From: Platanthera guangdongensis
Taxonomy: Eukaryota; Streptophyta; Magnoliopsida; Asparagales; Orchidaceae
Direction: 5' to 3'
Assembly: GCA_039583875.1 (NCBI GenBank)
Contig: CM077155.1
Span: forward strand, 6,436,043-6,500,042
Length of the DNA stretch: 64,000 bases
Shown: in pieces, positions 46,601-53,510 of the stretch
Layout of the letters: the number at the start of each line of letters is the position of its first letter
Position numbering within the stretch: the stretch's first letter is position 1
Made by a program: the position numbers and the translations under genes
The notes under the pieces: model-generated
Told to the model about the DNA's origin: nothing
Database searches by the model: none
The model's input: the letters and a program-made list of their open reading frames with translations, nothing else

Positions 46601-47112
46601 CAGAAAGTACTCTTGCTAGGGTGCAAACTGCCAAGAATATAAGAATGAGAGATGCAAAGTGCAATATTTAAACATTTGGGGTGCAAAATGTCAAAAATCC
46701 AAAACCTAATTCATAAAAACCGACATGAAAAGCAACTGATGAACACAAGCAATTATTCAATAAACAGGAAAGAGGAACAGAAAGAATTGCATAATCATAA
46801 CATAACAACAGTAAAATATGCCAACACCTGCGCCGGAATCCTCCCAAAGGCAGCGAAAAGAAAGCCATCAAAACTTGCAGAGAAAGCCGAAGACAGCACA
46901 GCCAGCGGATTATAAGAGCCGCCCCTGCTGAATAAGCCGAGCATTGCGAAGAAGTACATACAGAGTACAGAAAGGACAACCTTGAGAGCTTCTCCCTCTA
47001 TGCTTCGCCCTAATCGAAGAAAAGATTGAACAGTGACCCTGATGAGGGCACCCGACCATGCCCACAAGAAGGAGAGAATAAGATCCCAGAATAGGAGCCC
47101 TAACCTGGCCAT
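13508..47112 (-). CDS. SIP2-1: SIP2-type small basic intrinsic protein (ER aquaporin)
   Basis: Three exons on the minus strand: 47112-46828 (95 codons), 45501-45241 (87) and 13684-13508 (58 plus stop), all phase 0 with GT-AG boundaries. The product is 240 residues, matching the roughly 237-residue family. It begins [15 protein letters not shown]. The first pore box is NPL (about 68-70) and the second NPA (about 179-181), the combination characteristic of SIP2 rather than SIP1 or other aquaporins. Other family blocks are [34 protein letters not shown] and [13 protein letters not shown], with a Lys-rich tail. SIP2 proteins are ER-membrane channels with six membrane spans; their solute in plants is not well defined. 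No lesion is visible, so the gene is probably functional if the 31.6-kb intron 2 is spliced. Splicing across that distance is inferred from perfect complementarity of the exons. Confidence 0.93.
13889..14019 (+). mobile_element. LINE 3' fragment, left half
   Basis: The segment matches the 3' part of the RTE-like LINE (ccattagagacacctgtt..., gacatgatgtacttaggca). It is interrupted at 14020 by the TRIM-like element and resumes at 15763. Confidence 0.75.
14020..15757 (+). mobile_element. TRIM-like non-autonomous LTR element (1.74 kb)
   Basis: Two LTRs of about 163 bp (14020-14182, 15594-15757) match over their whole length, sharing ttggaattatcgggtcaatg and ccccttatgtggaagaataa. A methionine-tRNA-type primer site, tggtatcagag, starts at 14183, and a polypurine tract, gcttgagggggag, precedes the second LTR. 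The 5-bp duplication AGGCA (14015-14019, 15758-15762) shows insertion into a LINE fragment. The internal region has no gag or pol similarity that I recognise; its C-rich first half contains open frames on both strands whose meaning is doubtful. Mobilisation would require enzymes supplied in trans. Confidence 0.82.
15763..15868 (+). mobile_element. LINE 3' fragment, right half
   Basis: The LINE interrupted at 14019 continues here (gagattatgactaaagatagggcacaatgg, given only as a landmark of its start at gagattatgac) to the terminus cttgagtgttgtgg. Confidence 0.75.
15905..16270 (+). mobile_element. Second LINE 3' end with (TTG)n tail
   Basis: The fragment starts at the [20 protein letters not shown] block and runs through [10 protein letters not shown] to ggctcgagtgttgttgctg with a short ttg-repeat tail. 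Such tails mark RTE-clade LINEs rather than poly(A)-tailed L1 elements. It is 5' truncated. Confidence 0.8.
16271..16935. other. Intronic, no element recognised
   Basis: AT-rich sequence between the LINE tail and the LTR remnant of Copia D. No coding content, no termini seen. Confidence 0.45.
17036..17206 (-). repeat. Copia A 3' LTR
   Basis: The repeat contains the block aaagcttgtatgtattgatt and pairs with 22276-22445. Confidence 0.88.
17196..18186 (-). pseudogene. Copia A reverse transcriptase end and RNase H
   Basis: The RT active-site motif YVDD is encoded at about 18171-18182. A broken frame then continues at 18125 into [62 protein letters not shown] and the RNase H end [16 protein letters not shown]...GGVLE, stopping in the LTR. 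The last 309 codons are open. Loss of frame next to YVDD makes it inactive. Confidence 0.85.
18187..21342 (-). pseudogene. Copia A gag, protease, integrase and RT N-terminus (broken)
   Basis: Gag starts at 21342 ([10 protein letters not shown]) and is out of frame within about 60 codons. Later pieces show [20 protein letters not shown] (about 20985-21045), a zinc-knuckle region near 20500, [11 protein letters not shown] of the protease (about 20290), and integrase blocks [27 protein letters not shown] and [12 protein letters not shown] (19400-19790). The RT start NQTWTVVPF follows near 18670. At least five frame changes separate them. Confidence 0.8.
22276..22445 (-). repeat. Copia A 5' LTR
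   Basis: 170 bp, TG...CA on the plus strand, adjacent to the primer site at 22260-22272. Confidence 0.88.
22641..23697 (-). pseudogene. Copia D RT and RNase H remnant
   Basis: The remnant resumes immediately after the Copia B insertion with [15 protein letters not shown], then [11 protein letters not shown] (the YADD-type active site, about 23560), [35 protein letters not shown] and the RNase H end [15 protein letters not shown]...YGGVLE. Several frameshifts and a stop occur, and the central RNase H region (22790-23100) is badly degraded. Confidence 0.75.
23698..24388 (-). repeat. Copia B 3' LTR
   Basis: The repeat starts TGTTGGAAACGTG and ends tttccaaCA on the plus strand. It is unusually rich in cgcgag/ctcgcg motifs. 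Confidence 0.92.
24398..27115 (-). pseudogene. Copia B integrase, RT and RNase H (one internal TAG)
   Basis: A single frame runs from the integrase zinc-binding region (HHRMGHLGF...[14 protein letters not shown]) through the catalytic core ([41 protein letters not shown]), RT ([43 protein letters not shown]) and RNase H ([42 protein letters not shown]-type end). It is interrupted only by a TAG at 25211-25213 after YFLGVEVQ, where relatives have Gln-coding sequence. The core catalytic residues look intact. Confidence 0.88.
27116..28535 (-). pseudogene. Copia B gag and protease (two frameshifts)
   Basis: Gag starts at 28535 ([19 protein letters not shown]) and contains the WSIQMK...[11 protein letters not shown] domain typical of Copia gag. 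It shifts frame between 27636 and 27732, just before the zinc knuckle [14 protein letters not shown]. The protease motif [11 protein letters not shown] follows. A second shift falls near a run of six T at 27119-27124, before the integrase. Each shift is consistent with a single-base indel. Confidence 0.85.
28599..29289 (-). repeat. Copia B 5' LTR
   Basis: 691 bp, next to the primer site at 28586-28596. It ends exactly at the GTTTT duplication. Confidence 0.92.
29290..29374 (-). pseudogene. Copia D RT piece between B and E
   Basis: A short coding remnant whose last residues [10 protein letters not shown] are the conserved RT motif. The protein continues on the other side of Copia B at 23697. 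A TAG lies near its start. Confidence 0.7.
29375..29591 (-). repeat. Gypsy E 3' LTR, truncated
   Basis: The segment is homologous to 33465-33678 (gattggccgatggtttcag shared). It stops abruptly at 29375, where RT sequence of Copia D begins. Confidence 0.8.
29840..31060 (-). pseudogene. Gypsy E integrase C-terminus, split by an insert
   Basis: Reading on the minus strand, [18 protein letters not shown] (31050-30986) is followed, after the insert 30197-30982, by GTNAYELDI...[13 protein letters not shown] and the chromodomain-like [10 protein letters not shown]. This is the usual end of a chromovirus-type or related Gypsy pol. It is non-functional. Confidence 0.75.
30197..30982. mobile_element. 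MITE-like AT-rich insert
   Basis: An insert of about 786 bp lies inside a continuous Gypsy integrase reading frame. Removing it restores the frame across the junction with AAT shared at both edges (30194-30196 and 30983-30985). The ends are imperfect inverted repeats (gttttaaatattggatgtcgg against the complement of cccccgacat...ataaaac), and acatgtcggg motifs recur near both ends. The centre is very AT-rich with no coding capacity. The superfamily is not assigned. Confidence 0.65.
32100..32620 (-). pseudogene. Gypsy E gag (Retrotrans_gag) remnant
   Basis: Frame pieces contain [49 protein letters not shown] and [13 protein letters not shown], the usual order of a Gypsy gag capsid domain. At least two stops and a frameshift separate them. 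The upstream leader runs to the primer site at 32924. Confidence 0.75.
32944..33678 (-). repeat. Gypsy E 5' LTR
   Basis: 735 bp, starting TGATGCG and ending CATCA on the minus strand. TATA-like cttataaatag is near 33425. Only the first 214 bp have a partner copy. Confidence 0.75.
33679..34015 (-). pseudogene. Copia D integrase C-terminal remnant
   Basis: An open stretch reads [46 protein letters not shown] and VSRDVEIDE, the standard Copia integrase tail. It is cut at 34015 by a hAT-like terminus and at 33678 by Gypsy E. Confidence 0.8.
34016..34433. other. hAT-like terminus and AT-rich stretch
   Basis: The sequence starting taggggtgtgcacg at about 34014, followed by repeated aaaccgaa/ccgaaccg motifs to 34160, is typical of one end of plant hAT elements with subterminal repeats. 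The other end was not found, possibly because element F inserted here. The remainder is AT-rich without features. Confidence 0.45.
34439..34783 (-). repeat. Element F 3' LTR
   Basis: The repeat pairs with 36104-36449. It contains gggcaacacgggaaagaacc and a (ga)n stretch. Confidence 0.88.
34800..36085 (-). pseudogene. Element F gag (broken frames)
   Basis: Gag starts at 36085 ([14 protein letters not shown]), has a Pro/Ser/Ala-rich N-terminus and MDTLNARL at about 35690, then shifts frame. The capsid blocks follow: [14 protein letters not shown] (about 35530), [13 protein letters not shown] (35400) and [14 protein letters not shown] (35340). The knuckle [17 protein letters not shown] is at about 34905-34960, followed by an acidic tail before the polypurine tract. 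At least three frame changes are present. Confidence 0.75.
36104..36449 (-). repeat. Element F 5' LTR
   Basis: 346 bp, beside the primer-site-like motif at 36089-36100. Confidence 0.88.
36455..36669. other. AT-rich intronic stretch
   Basis: Continues the AT-rich sequence interrupted by element F. Nothing recognised. Confidence 0.4.
36670..39190 (+). mobile_element. RTE-like LINE, 5' truncated (2.5 kb)
   Basis: Decayed endonuclease sequence appears first ([34 protein letters not shown], 36810-36950). A linker (about 37230-37560) and RT blocks follow ([17 protein letters not shown] near 37850, a [15 protein letters not shown] block near 38305). The end has [32 protein letters not shown] and the terminus ggcttgagtgtagttgttgttg. 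Many stops and frameshifts are present. It is the longest copy of the family in the window. Confidence 0.8.
39191..40144. other. AT-rich intronic stretch, nothing seen
   Basis: No coding similarity, no terminal repeats and no clear tandem structure between the LINE tail and Copia C. Confidence 0.5.
40150..40321 (-). repeat. Copia C 3' LTR
   Basis: TGTTGGAAGTG...TTCTAATA on the plus strand; on the coding strand it starts TATTAG. Confidence 0.92.
40302..44438 (-). pseudogene. Copia C gag-pol with one stop and two frameshifts
   Basis: Gag starts at 44438 ([12 protein letters not shown]). A TAG at 44205-44207 interrupts GRV*TWILN; the related element A has CAG there. The frame then runs from 44204 through gag, the zinc knuckle [17 protein letters not shown], protease [11 protein letters not shown] and integrase ([32 protein letters not shown]) to a shift in a run of seven G at 42382-42388. 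The next frame carries the integrase tail, RT ([41 protein letters not shown]) and RNase H as far as [12 protein letters not shown] last shift near 40520-40530 displaces the C-terminus [16 protein letters not shown], which ends in the LTR. RT catalytic residues are intact. Confidence 0.88.
44930..45101 (-). repeat. Copia C 5' LTR
   Basis: 172 bp, beside the primer site, ending at the AATTT duplication. Confidence 0.92.
45241..45501 (-). CDS. SIP2-1: SIP2 exon 2 (central, NPA box)
   Basis: Acceptor ttatag|ATAGTT and donor TCG|gtaagc. The 87 codons include [40 protein letters not shown] and the second pore box NPA. There are no stops. Copia C lies only 134 bp inside the following intron. Confidence 0.93.
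45975..46245 (+). mobile_element. L1-like LINE scrap (zf-RVT region)
   Basis: An open frame includes [16 protein letters not shown] and [17 protein letters not shown], resembling the zinc-binding (zf-RVT) and following WRERN segment of the 3' part of plant L1-type LINEs. It is short and truncated at both ends. It lies antisense to SIP2. Confidence 0.5.
46490..46698. repeat. Foldback repeat in SIP2 intron 1
   Basis: Two arms of about 75-90 bp are complementary. The left arm has ggcactttgcaccccaaat, aatattgcactttgca and cattctcatattcttggc; the right arm has the complements in reverse order (gccaagaatataagaatg, tgcaaagtgcaatattt, ggggtgcaaaatgtc). A run of 14 C (46533-46546) interrupts the left arm. 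The structure suggests a MITE able to form a long hairpin in the pre-mRNA. Confidence 0.75.
46828..47112 (-). CDS. SIP2-1: SIP2 exon 1 (N-terminal, NPL box)
   Basis: The start ATG is at 47112-47110 and gives [19 protein letters not shown], matching SIP2 N-termini. The first pore box is NPL in [10 protein letters not shown]. The exon ends FGRIPAQ at the donor gtgttg. It is open for 95 codons. Confidence 0.93.
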
Positions 47113-47829
47113 TGATCGAACTTCCAGGGCGGCGAACCCCCTATGCTCCCGCCGGCGATCGCCAGCAACTTTCTGGTCGCAAACTGGACGGAGTATCTTG
47201 AAAAATAGCAGCTTTGGACCCTAAATAGCAGCTATTCTAGGCAAGGGCCCGCTCAGTTCTCCAATCAGAGAAGTTGAACTGTTAGGTGAAAGAGTGCACT
47301 TTTGGGAGAAATCAGAGAACCTTCCTATACGTTTTTCCACTGTTTGGAAAGTGGTATTGTTTCTTCTTTCTAACATACTTTCCTTTGGTAGGTTTTGATT
47401 GACAAAAATCCGCTTTGGTCAAAAATTTACTGGGTTGAGGTTTTGGAATTGAGCCAAAACTAATTATTGTGTTTCTTTGCATGAAGGTTTTCAGTCACAG
47501 AAATTGAATATGCCAATATTTATGTTCGGCTGCAGTATGAAATTCATAAACAAGAAGTCAAGAATTGATATTTGAATTCAAAAATATAATCACTGAGAAT
47601 CGAATACATTGAAATCACGCATCCAAATGACGGAAGGGCACTCAATTAGCAACCTCTTCAAATGCAAATAACTCGATTAAAACCAACTCAAAGGTAATAG
47701 AGTGAACTAGAGGATGTGGGTCTCAAAAATAAGAATCAATTTAACACATTCAAACTCAAGCAAGATAGAATGCAAAGAAAAACATTTGAATGGGATAATT
47801 GATCTTGAAGATAATTGTGGGACAATTGG
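47113..47829 (-). promoter_or_regulatory. SIP2 upstream region
   Basis: GC-richer leader sequence (47113-47190) lies upstream of the start codon. A TATA-like gctatttagg on the minus strand is near 47220. No firm promoter element can be assigned. Beyond 47300 the sequence is AT-rich and featureless up to the TEBICHI fragment. Confidence 0.35.
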
Positions 47830-48095
47830 TCATTACTGACGGCTAATTACTGTCAAATAGAGCTTCGACTAATGGATCATTTTTTGAAAGATTCTTCACT
47901 AGTTCAATTGCTAAGCAAATCTGATGGTTATTGTTTCACCATGATAGCAGCAATGTGGACTGGTAAACTGGAATATACTATTAGTTTACAAGAGAAGCTG
48001 CTGAAAAAAAATCAAGCTTTTAAAAGTTCCTTCCCTGGTGTTTCTGCCCGGTTAAATGAGGTCATTACTTCCTGCTGCAGTAAAGGGTGGTCAGT
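47830..48095 (+). pseudogene. TEB: DNA polymerase theta (TEBICHI) gene fragment
   Basis: One open stretch reads ANYCQIELRLMDHFLKDSSL, VQLLSKSDGYCFTMIAAMW, then FKSSFPGVSARLNEVITSC. These are two blocks of the family-A polymerase domain of the helicase-polymerase TEBICHI, which functions in microhomology-mediated end joining. The catalytic motif DYCQIELR survives as NYCQIELR, with the metal-binding Asp replaced. About 26 residues expected between the blocks (the region with KRLVYG) are missing, yet the frame continues without an intron. This is a captured or retro-copied gene scrap, not a gene. Confidence 0.75.
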
Positions 48096-48126
48096 CCATT
48101 CCTTCACTTGTTGTTTTTCAAAATAA

Positions 48127-48395
48127 GAGCTTTTCTTCTTAATACTTCATTTTTGTCAACTTTGCTCATTAATTATGAAACCCTATTGGCTATTAGTTTA
48201 TTTTTATAAAAATAATGAACTATTCATCAAGGCAGAGTAGAGATGAAGAGAAGAAATGAGTAAGCAATGACATAATAAAGAAAGAGAATGCTAAGACATA
48301 CAAACTTCTACAACATCAAAATGTGTCATGTCATAGTAATCTGATACATGCAAAATAAAACATATAAAATCAAAACTAATCGCCTATATGAATGC
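48127..48395. other. AT-rich spacer, nothing seen
   Basis: No coding content or repeats recognised. Confidence 0.4.
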
Positions 48396-48660
48396 ACAAC
48401 CATCTCCTCCTAGCAATCTCCAACACTGAGCAAATTTATGGCGTTTATAAGATCATCCTTTGAAATATTTGTCTTAACATATAATGTTTGATACAATGTT
48501 TCAATCCTCGACCTCGAAGGTACTCTGATCGGGAAAATTTCAACTGGATTATCCATGTTATCCGCAATATGACAGACGGCTTTTACAATCATATCAATAG
48601 CCAATGATTTTTTGGGTTTCTTCTTCCTTCAATCACTTGACTCTACCGCAACATCCTCTT
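48396..48660 (-). pseudogene. Possible Myb/SANT-like Harbinger partner ORF remnant
   Basis: A 64-codon frame (VKAVCHIADNMDNP...SKDDLINAINLLS) resembles the C-terminal part of Myb/SANT-like proteins encoded next to PIF/Harbinger transposases. It lies on the same strand as, and about 2.3 kb downstream of, the transposase remnant at 50880-51715. The identification rests on a short match. Confidence 0.4.
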
Positions 48661-50879
48661 CAGGAATCTTTTCTACGTCAAAATCATAAGATGATTCCAC
48701 TCTCGTTGACGCATTAACATCATTTGCTCTGTCAGTCCCACATAGGGTTGTCAAATCACTCCCAATTTATGATGACTTTAACTTTGTATTACATAATAGA
48801 TGGATGTGCTTGCATTATTAAAATAAATGTAATCATCAAATTTGTACATCATATGACATAAACTCAAGAAAATTCAATACCTTTATATGATTAGCCCAGA
48901 CCTGTTCACTATCAACTGGTACCACATGTCATTCTCAATCCTACCTAAAACCATTTGTATCTAACATTGCTGACTTTTCTTGATAGTATTTATTTCACGT
49001 TCTCAATCCTGCTGATATTTTTTCTTTGTTAACACAAACTTGGTGATGGATTTGTAGGCGCCCTTGGAGGGGGGTGACTAGGGATTTTAATAACGTTAAA
49101 ATTTAACTAGAAAGGTATTAATAAGTTGGGAATATTTTCAGAAATATTTTACCGAAAGTCTGGTCTTAAATTTTTGAAGAGAAATTTTTATAGGGAAGAT
49201 GAGAGATATGAAAGCGATTTTATGGCGCTACTATCAGCAGTAGTAGTTATCACTCGACGTTAGTGACAGATTTTCTCTTTTGCTTTGAGTAATATGATCA
49301 GAAATATGAGAGTGAAACCATAGAACAAAATATTTTTTGTTTCAATAAAAAAATGATTACAAAAAATGATTCCAATCACGATTGGAACCGAGGCGATCGT
49401 AGAAATCCTTTTGGTTTTCTATACAGACCCTTCTCCCAAGGAATATTTGGTTCTAGCCTATCTCTTGCAGATAAGGCCTCAAACCGTCCCTAGATCTATC
49501 CTAGACCTAGTCGCCACACCCCCGCGACAAATTCTCCCTAATCCTCACAAGGCCCTAGTCGCGAACAGCTGCGACGAATTCTCCCTAAGATGCACACAGA
49601 CGTAGTCGCTAACTACCGAGAAAATTTCTCCCTAAGTCTCTCAAGACGTAGTCACCAACCACGGGCAAGTTTATCTACCAATAATAAAAAAGAATAAAAA
49701 CAATGTAAAATATGAAAAACTCGCAATGAGAAGGCTCTGAAGGTGATGACGAATGCACGCCGTAGATCGGAGTTGTAATTGTGTTCCTCCTTCGTGTCGA
49801 ATTAGAGTTGTTGAAATCCCCCCCCCCCTTGAGTTTCTCTTTAGATGTTGAAGGTTTGCCAACGAGAGTGGTTCTTAACTTCTGCTATTACGGCCCTCAT
49901 AGAAAGATTGGAGTTGTGTCTCAAGTTCGTCCCCATGAAAGGAAGAGATATGCTCCTTAAATAGATGTCGGATCATTGAGCTAGCGGCAGCATCATTTGG
50001 AAAATAGGAGGCACGCAGATCGAGCCAAAATTGGTAGTTGTGCTGCTCCAATTTAGGCAACGTCTCTTACCGTGACACAATAGTGTTACGTGTTGTGCTA
50101 GTGATATTGCACATGCACCGTCAGATCTCCTTCCTCTTTTGCTCCTCAATCAGTCGTGGAATGATGGGCCTTTCATATGTTAACGTGTTGTGGTAGAACT
50201 TGTTATATATGGATCCACCCAACCTTCCTTTTTTGTCGATTTTCCTATCAAGTCGATGTTGACATTTTAGTTGATGGTACCGCTAGTGGTAGTGGTAATG
50301 GTAATGCGCCACAGTAGCACCTTTTTTAGAGCATCGTCTTCATTTTGCGTTGTACACATTGAAGTATTGAACATGTAGTTCATGCACACTATAAACACAT
50401 GTCAAGCATGATCAAATACACATTGAGATTTGTTATTCTCAAACCAATAGATACAGAGTGAATGTTCCAACACTCGGCACTCATCCTACAGAGTAGTGAT
50501 AGCAGCGATGAATGCTACTCCTTTCCACCCGTTTGAAGTCTTGTTACCAAGATGTAGTTGCTCTAAAAAAGAAGCAGAAAGAGCGAAATCCATTTTATTA
50601 TGAATATATGATTTCTCTTTCTCTTTTGAAGCTTGAGATTTATTCTTGTCCATATCGGCACTATAAAATATAATATCATGAAACTTTTATGTACAAAATG
50701 ATAGTGATACAAATGACAATGATGCATGCAAAATAATGATACAAAATAATAGACATACAAAATGATAGCTACACATTATTATATTGTAAGCAAAATGATA
50801 GATAATAAAAACATGTTTACTCAAACATATTAGTCAGTCGAGCTTGATACTCATTAAATATTGTTAGAGCTAAGTTGTC
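48661..50879. other. No gene recognised
   Basis: Mixed AT-rich sequence. At 49480-49660 three degenerate copies of a module (cctagtcgcca..., tagtcgcgaac..., gtagtcgctaac..., each followed by aattctccctaa-like sequence) recur about every 60-70 bp. The 61-codon frame at 50060-49875 has no recognised family. The stretch may be the interior of the decayed Harbinger element. Confidence 0.4.
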
Positions 50880-51715
50880 TCTGAATGCAGTCCATTCATT
50901 TGTTGCTTGAATGATTTCAATTGTATTTGCATTCACAAAACTATTTGTGTTACTATGTTGTGTTAACATGTATAATAAGCGAGAATAATTAAAATATATG
51001 ATAATGCACAATAAGTAAAATATGTTTCTCTTTTTTGAATGACAAACATATTGTTTGATATTAAAGAAAAATGGTTGACGTATGATTGCCCATCTTTTTT
51101 GGTAACCTAAAGGTTCTTGATAATGTTTCTCTTTTTTTGGATGACGAAGATTAAATAACTCTTTATATGTAGTGGGACTATTTCCTTTAGTGTCCCATTC
51201 ATGAAGATGATAATGTGTCGATCGATACAAAGCTAGATATATATCCTGGTCCATTTGTATAACTCACATCAACAAAATAGTACTTACATACAATGTTAAA
51301 CTATATGTTATATATAGGGAAGAACTCTTATCGTCAAGATAGTTGATGATTAGGAGCGATCTTACCTATGGGAACTTCAAAGCAATCCTCCCTTTTCAAT
51401 GCATTACGAAGCATCCTTGAATTTGATGATGAACCCTCTCAACCAGGTAAAATACATATGAATTTTATGTCAGTGTCACAAACTCCGAGGATATTGGTGG
51501 TAATAACTTGTTTTCAACTGTGGTATCTTCTTTGGCCACTTAGTGGTACAGTGACATCAATGTGTGTGTCATCAATAGCACCAATACAATCTTTAAAGTA
51601 TCCCCACAATTGTGCTTGTGTTGTTTCAGATTGTTTGATATACTCCGAACTCATCTTCAAGATTACCCTCAACACAAGGTTGAAATGGCGTCTTATGGTA
51701 TTGAGGGAATGTAAG
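50880..51715 (-). pseudogene. PIF/Harbinger transposase, decayed
   Basis: Minus-strand pieces show TIRRHFNLVLRVILKMSSEYI, WGYFKDCIGAIDDTHIDVTVP (first catalytic Asp), NILGVCDTDIKFICILPG and ALKREDCFEVPIG. After a likely GT-donor intron at about 51365 come FVDVSYTNGPGY (second catalytic Asp), YRSTHYHLHEW, ELFNLRH and KKRW-like residues (51255-51070). Stops and frameshifts break it, so it is inactive. Its terminal repeats were not located. Confidence 0.75.
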
Positions 51716-52300
51716 TAAGTACCACCTGCATTCTAAAATTTATTGTTATATACTAGGACATATAAGAACAACCCTACTGATTCCTTCACAGATACATTTT
51801 GAGTCTCACTTAAAATCCCCTATCCACTAATATGTTGCACAAGCTACGGAAAGCTAGCTCTTTTGTTTATACACAATTGGTTATAACAGTTGATATTGTT
51901 GGTGTTATATAACCTATTTAATAGTGACATTCTAAGAGTATTTGTGTTGTTCCATAATGCTTGGATAACTGATTCCGCCATTTTTTATCAAAATAGCGCT
52001 GACAACAACAGATAAAGCGGTATCATAGCTCTCTTTCTCATATTCATTCTTCTTTTTCGATGAAACTCGATAAGAGTATTCATCTACAATACATAATAAA
52101 TACATAACTAATACACATATAAGACAAATAATAAACATACACACAATAAACACACATACATGTAACAAAATTACATAATACACACACACACACACACAAA
52201 CACGCAACAAATACATATGAACATATAGGGGATATAACTTATATATGTGTGTGTATGTGTGCGTGTGTGTGTGAAATATGTGAAATTTACGTACCAGAAA
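51716..52300. other. Spacer with (CA)n and (TG)n tracts
   Basis: No gene. An acacac tract at about 52174-52200 and a gtgtgt tract at 52240-52272 are complementary and about 40 bp apart, and could pair. Confidence 0.5.
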
Positions 52301-52304
52301 TATT

Positions 52305-52600
52305 GCACGTCACATCTCCGAGGTCTGGGAGGCAGCAGCCCAATGCATCACAGCCTACAAAAGATATGCGACCCGCCTCTATGACAGAAGGGTTAAGCCA
52401 AGGACGATCAACATTGGAAATCTAGTCCTACGTAACGCAGAAGCTGTCGGCAAGGGCCCGCAAAAAGACAAACTCTCACCAATGTGGGAGGGACAGTTCG
52501 TCGTCACCACGGCCGTCAAGCCCAGAACATTCAAGCTCATAACGACAAAAGTAAAGAATCTCCCTTGCACTTGGAACGCGCAGAACTTGCGCTAGTTTTA
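52305..52600 (+). pseudogene. Gypsy (Tat-like) integrase C-terminus
   Basis: A near-continuous frame reads AYKRYATRLYDRRVKPRTI, IGNLVLRNAEA, KLSPMWEGQFVV and PCTWNAQNLR before a stop. Plant Tat/Ogre-type Gypsy integrases end with this order of blocks (W-EGP then the terminal TWN..NLR). Only the end of the polyprotein is present. A stop in NIGN*VL-type context is not needed; the frame is mostly open. Confidence 0.75.
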
Positions 52601-52734
52601 TCAATGACTCCACTTACTTTATTTTGTTTGTATTCAAAAACAATCATGACTCTAAAATCGTAAGTTTGTACTTACGCACCTGCTATTGCTAATTAATATA
52701 CTTTACTTACTCCTAATTCTGCCACCACAGGAAC

Positions 52735-53510
52735 ACCTTAGGGTCGGTCCCCTGGACCGCGCACTTCCCCGAATCGAAAGTTCATCATTTGCCTGCATAG
52801 TAGGTCCAATGCTTTGAAGCATTTTCCCTTCACCGGAACTATGCCCCCCCCAGCTAAGCATTGCCTCGAATTGAAGGCTTGCCCTTCGCCCTCGTAGTAG
52901 GCCAGTGGTTCAAAGCGCTAGCCCTTCACCGGAATTTCAAAGCCAGTCCCCTTGTGACCTTCCACTGTCATGGCACAAAGATCTGCCCTTCACCCCCATA
53001 GTAGGCCACGACTCTGCTAGGGTCTGTCCCATCCCCGGTCGTCAACGGTTTGAAGCATCCACCCTTCACCGTCTATCTGGAGTCAATACTCAGTGACCTC
53101 CCTGCATCATAGCTCGATGGTTCGGCCTTTGCCTTCACAGTAGGACACGACACCGCTAAGGTCAGTACCCCCTTGTGGTCGCCCAGGTTCGAAGGTCTGC
53201 CCTTCACCGCCACAACCAAGGACAACCTGCAGCATAGTGATATTAACCTCACTACCCCGGCTCGAAGCGTTTTCCATTTGCCCTCATAGTAGGTTACGAC
53301 ATCGTCAGGGTCTCGTCCCCGCGCCTGATGGCCACAACTTGAAGGTTTGCCCTTCTCCCCCACATTAGGACACACCATAGCCAAGGACAACTCGCAGTAC
53401 GGTGTCCTTGACCTCTCACTACCACAGTTCAAAGTGTCCGGCCTTCGACCTTGTAGTAGGTTACAACATCAGCAGGGTCTCATCCCCACACTGTTGGCAT
53501 CTAAAAAGTA
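52735..53510. repeat. Degenerate tandem repeats downstream of Gypsy integrase
   Basis: Units of roughly 90-140 bp recur, each carrying gcccttcacc- and tagtaggccacgac-like motifs (near 52798, 52886, 52999, 53142, 53284 and 53451) with ggtctcgtccc/ggtc between them. They occupy the place where Tat-type Gypsy elements have a long spacer between pol and the 3' LTR. Confidence 0.65.

Larger units (their letters stand above)
45502..46827 (-). other. SIP2 intron 1
   Basis: The 1.33-kb intron has GT-AG ends (donor cag|gtgttg, acceptor ttatag). It contains an L1-like LINE scrap and a long foldback repeat, listed separately. Confidence 0.85.
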
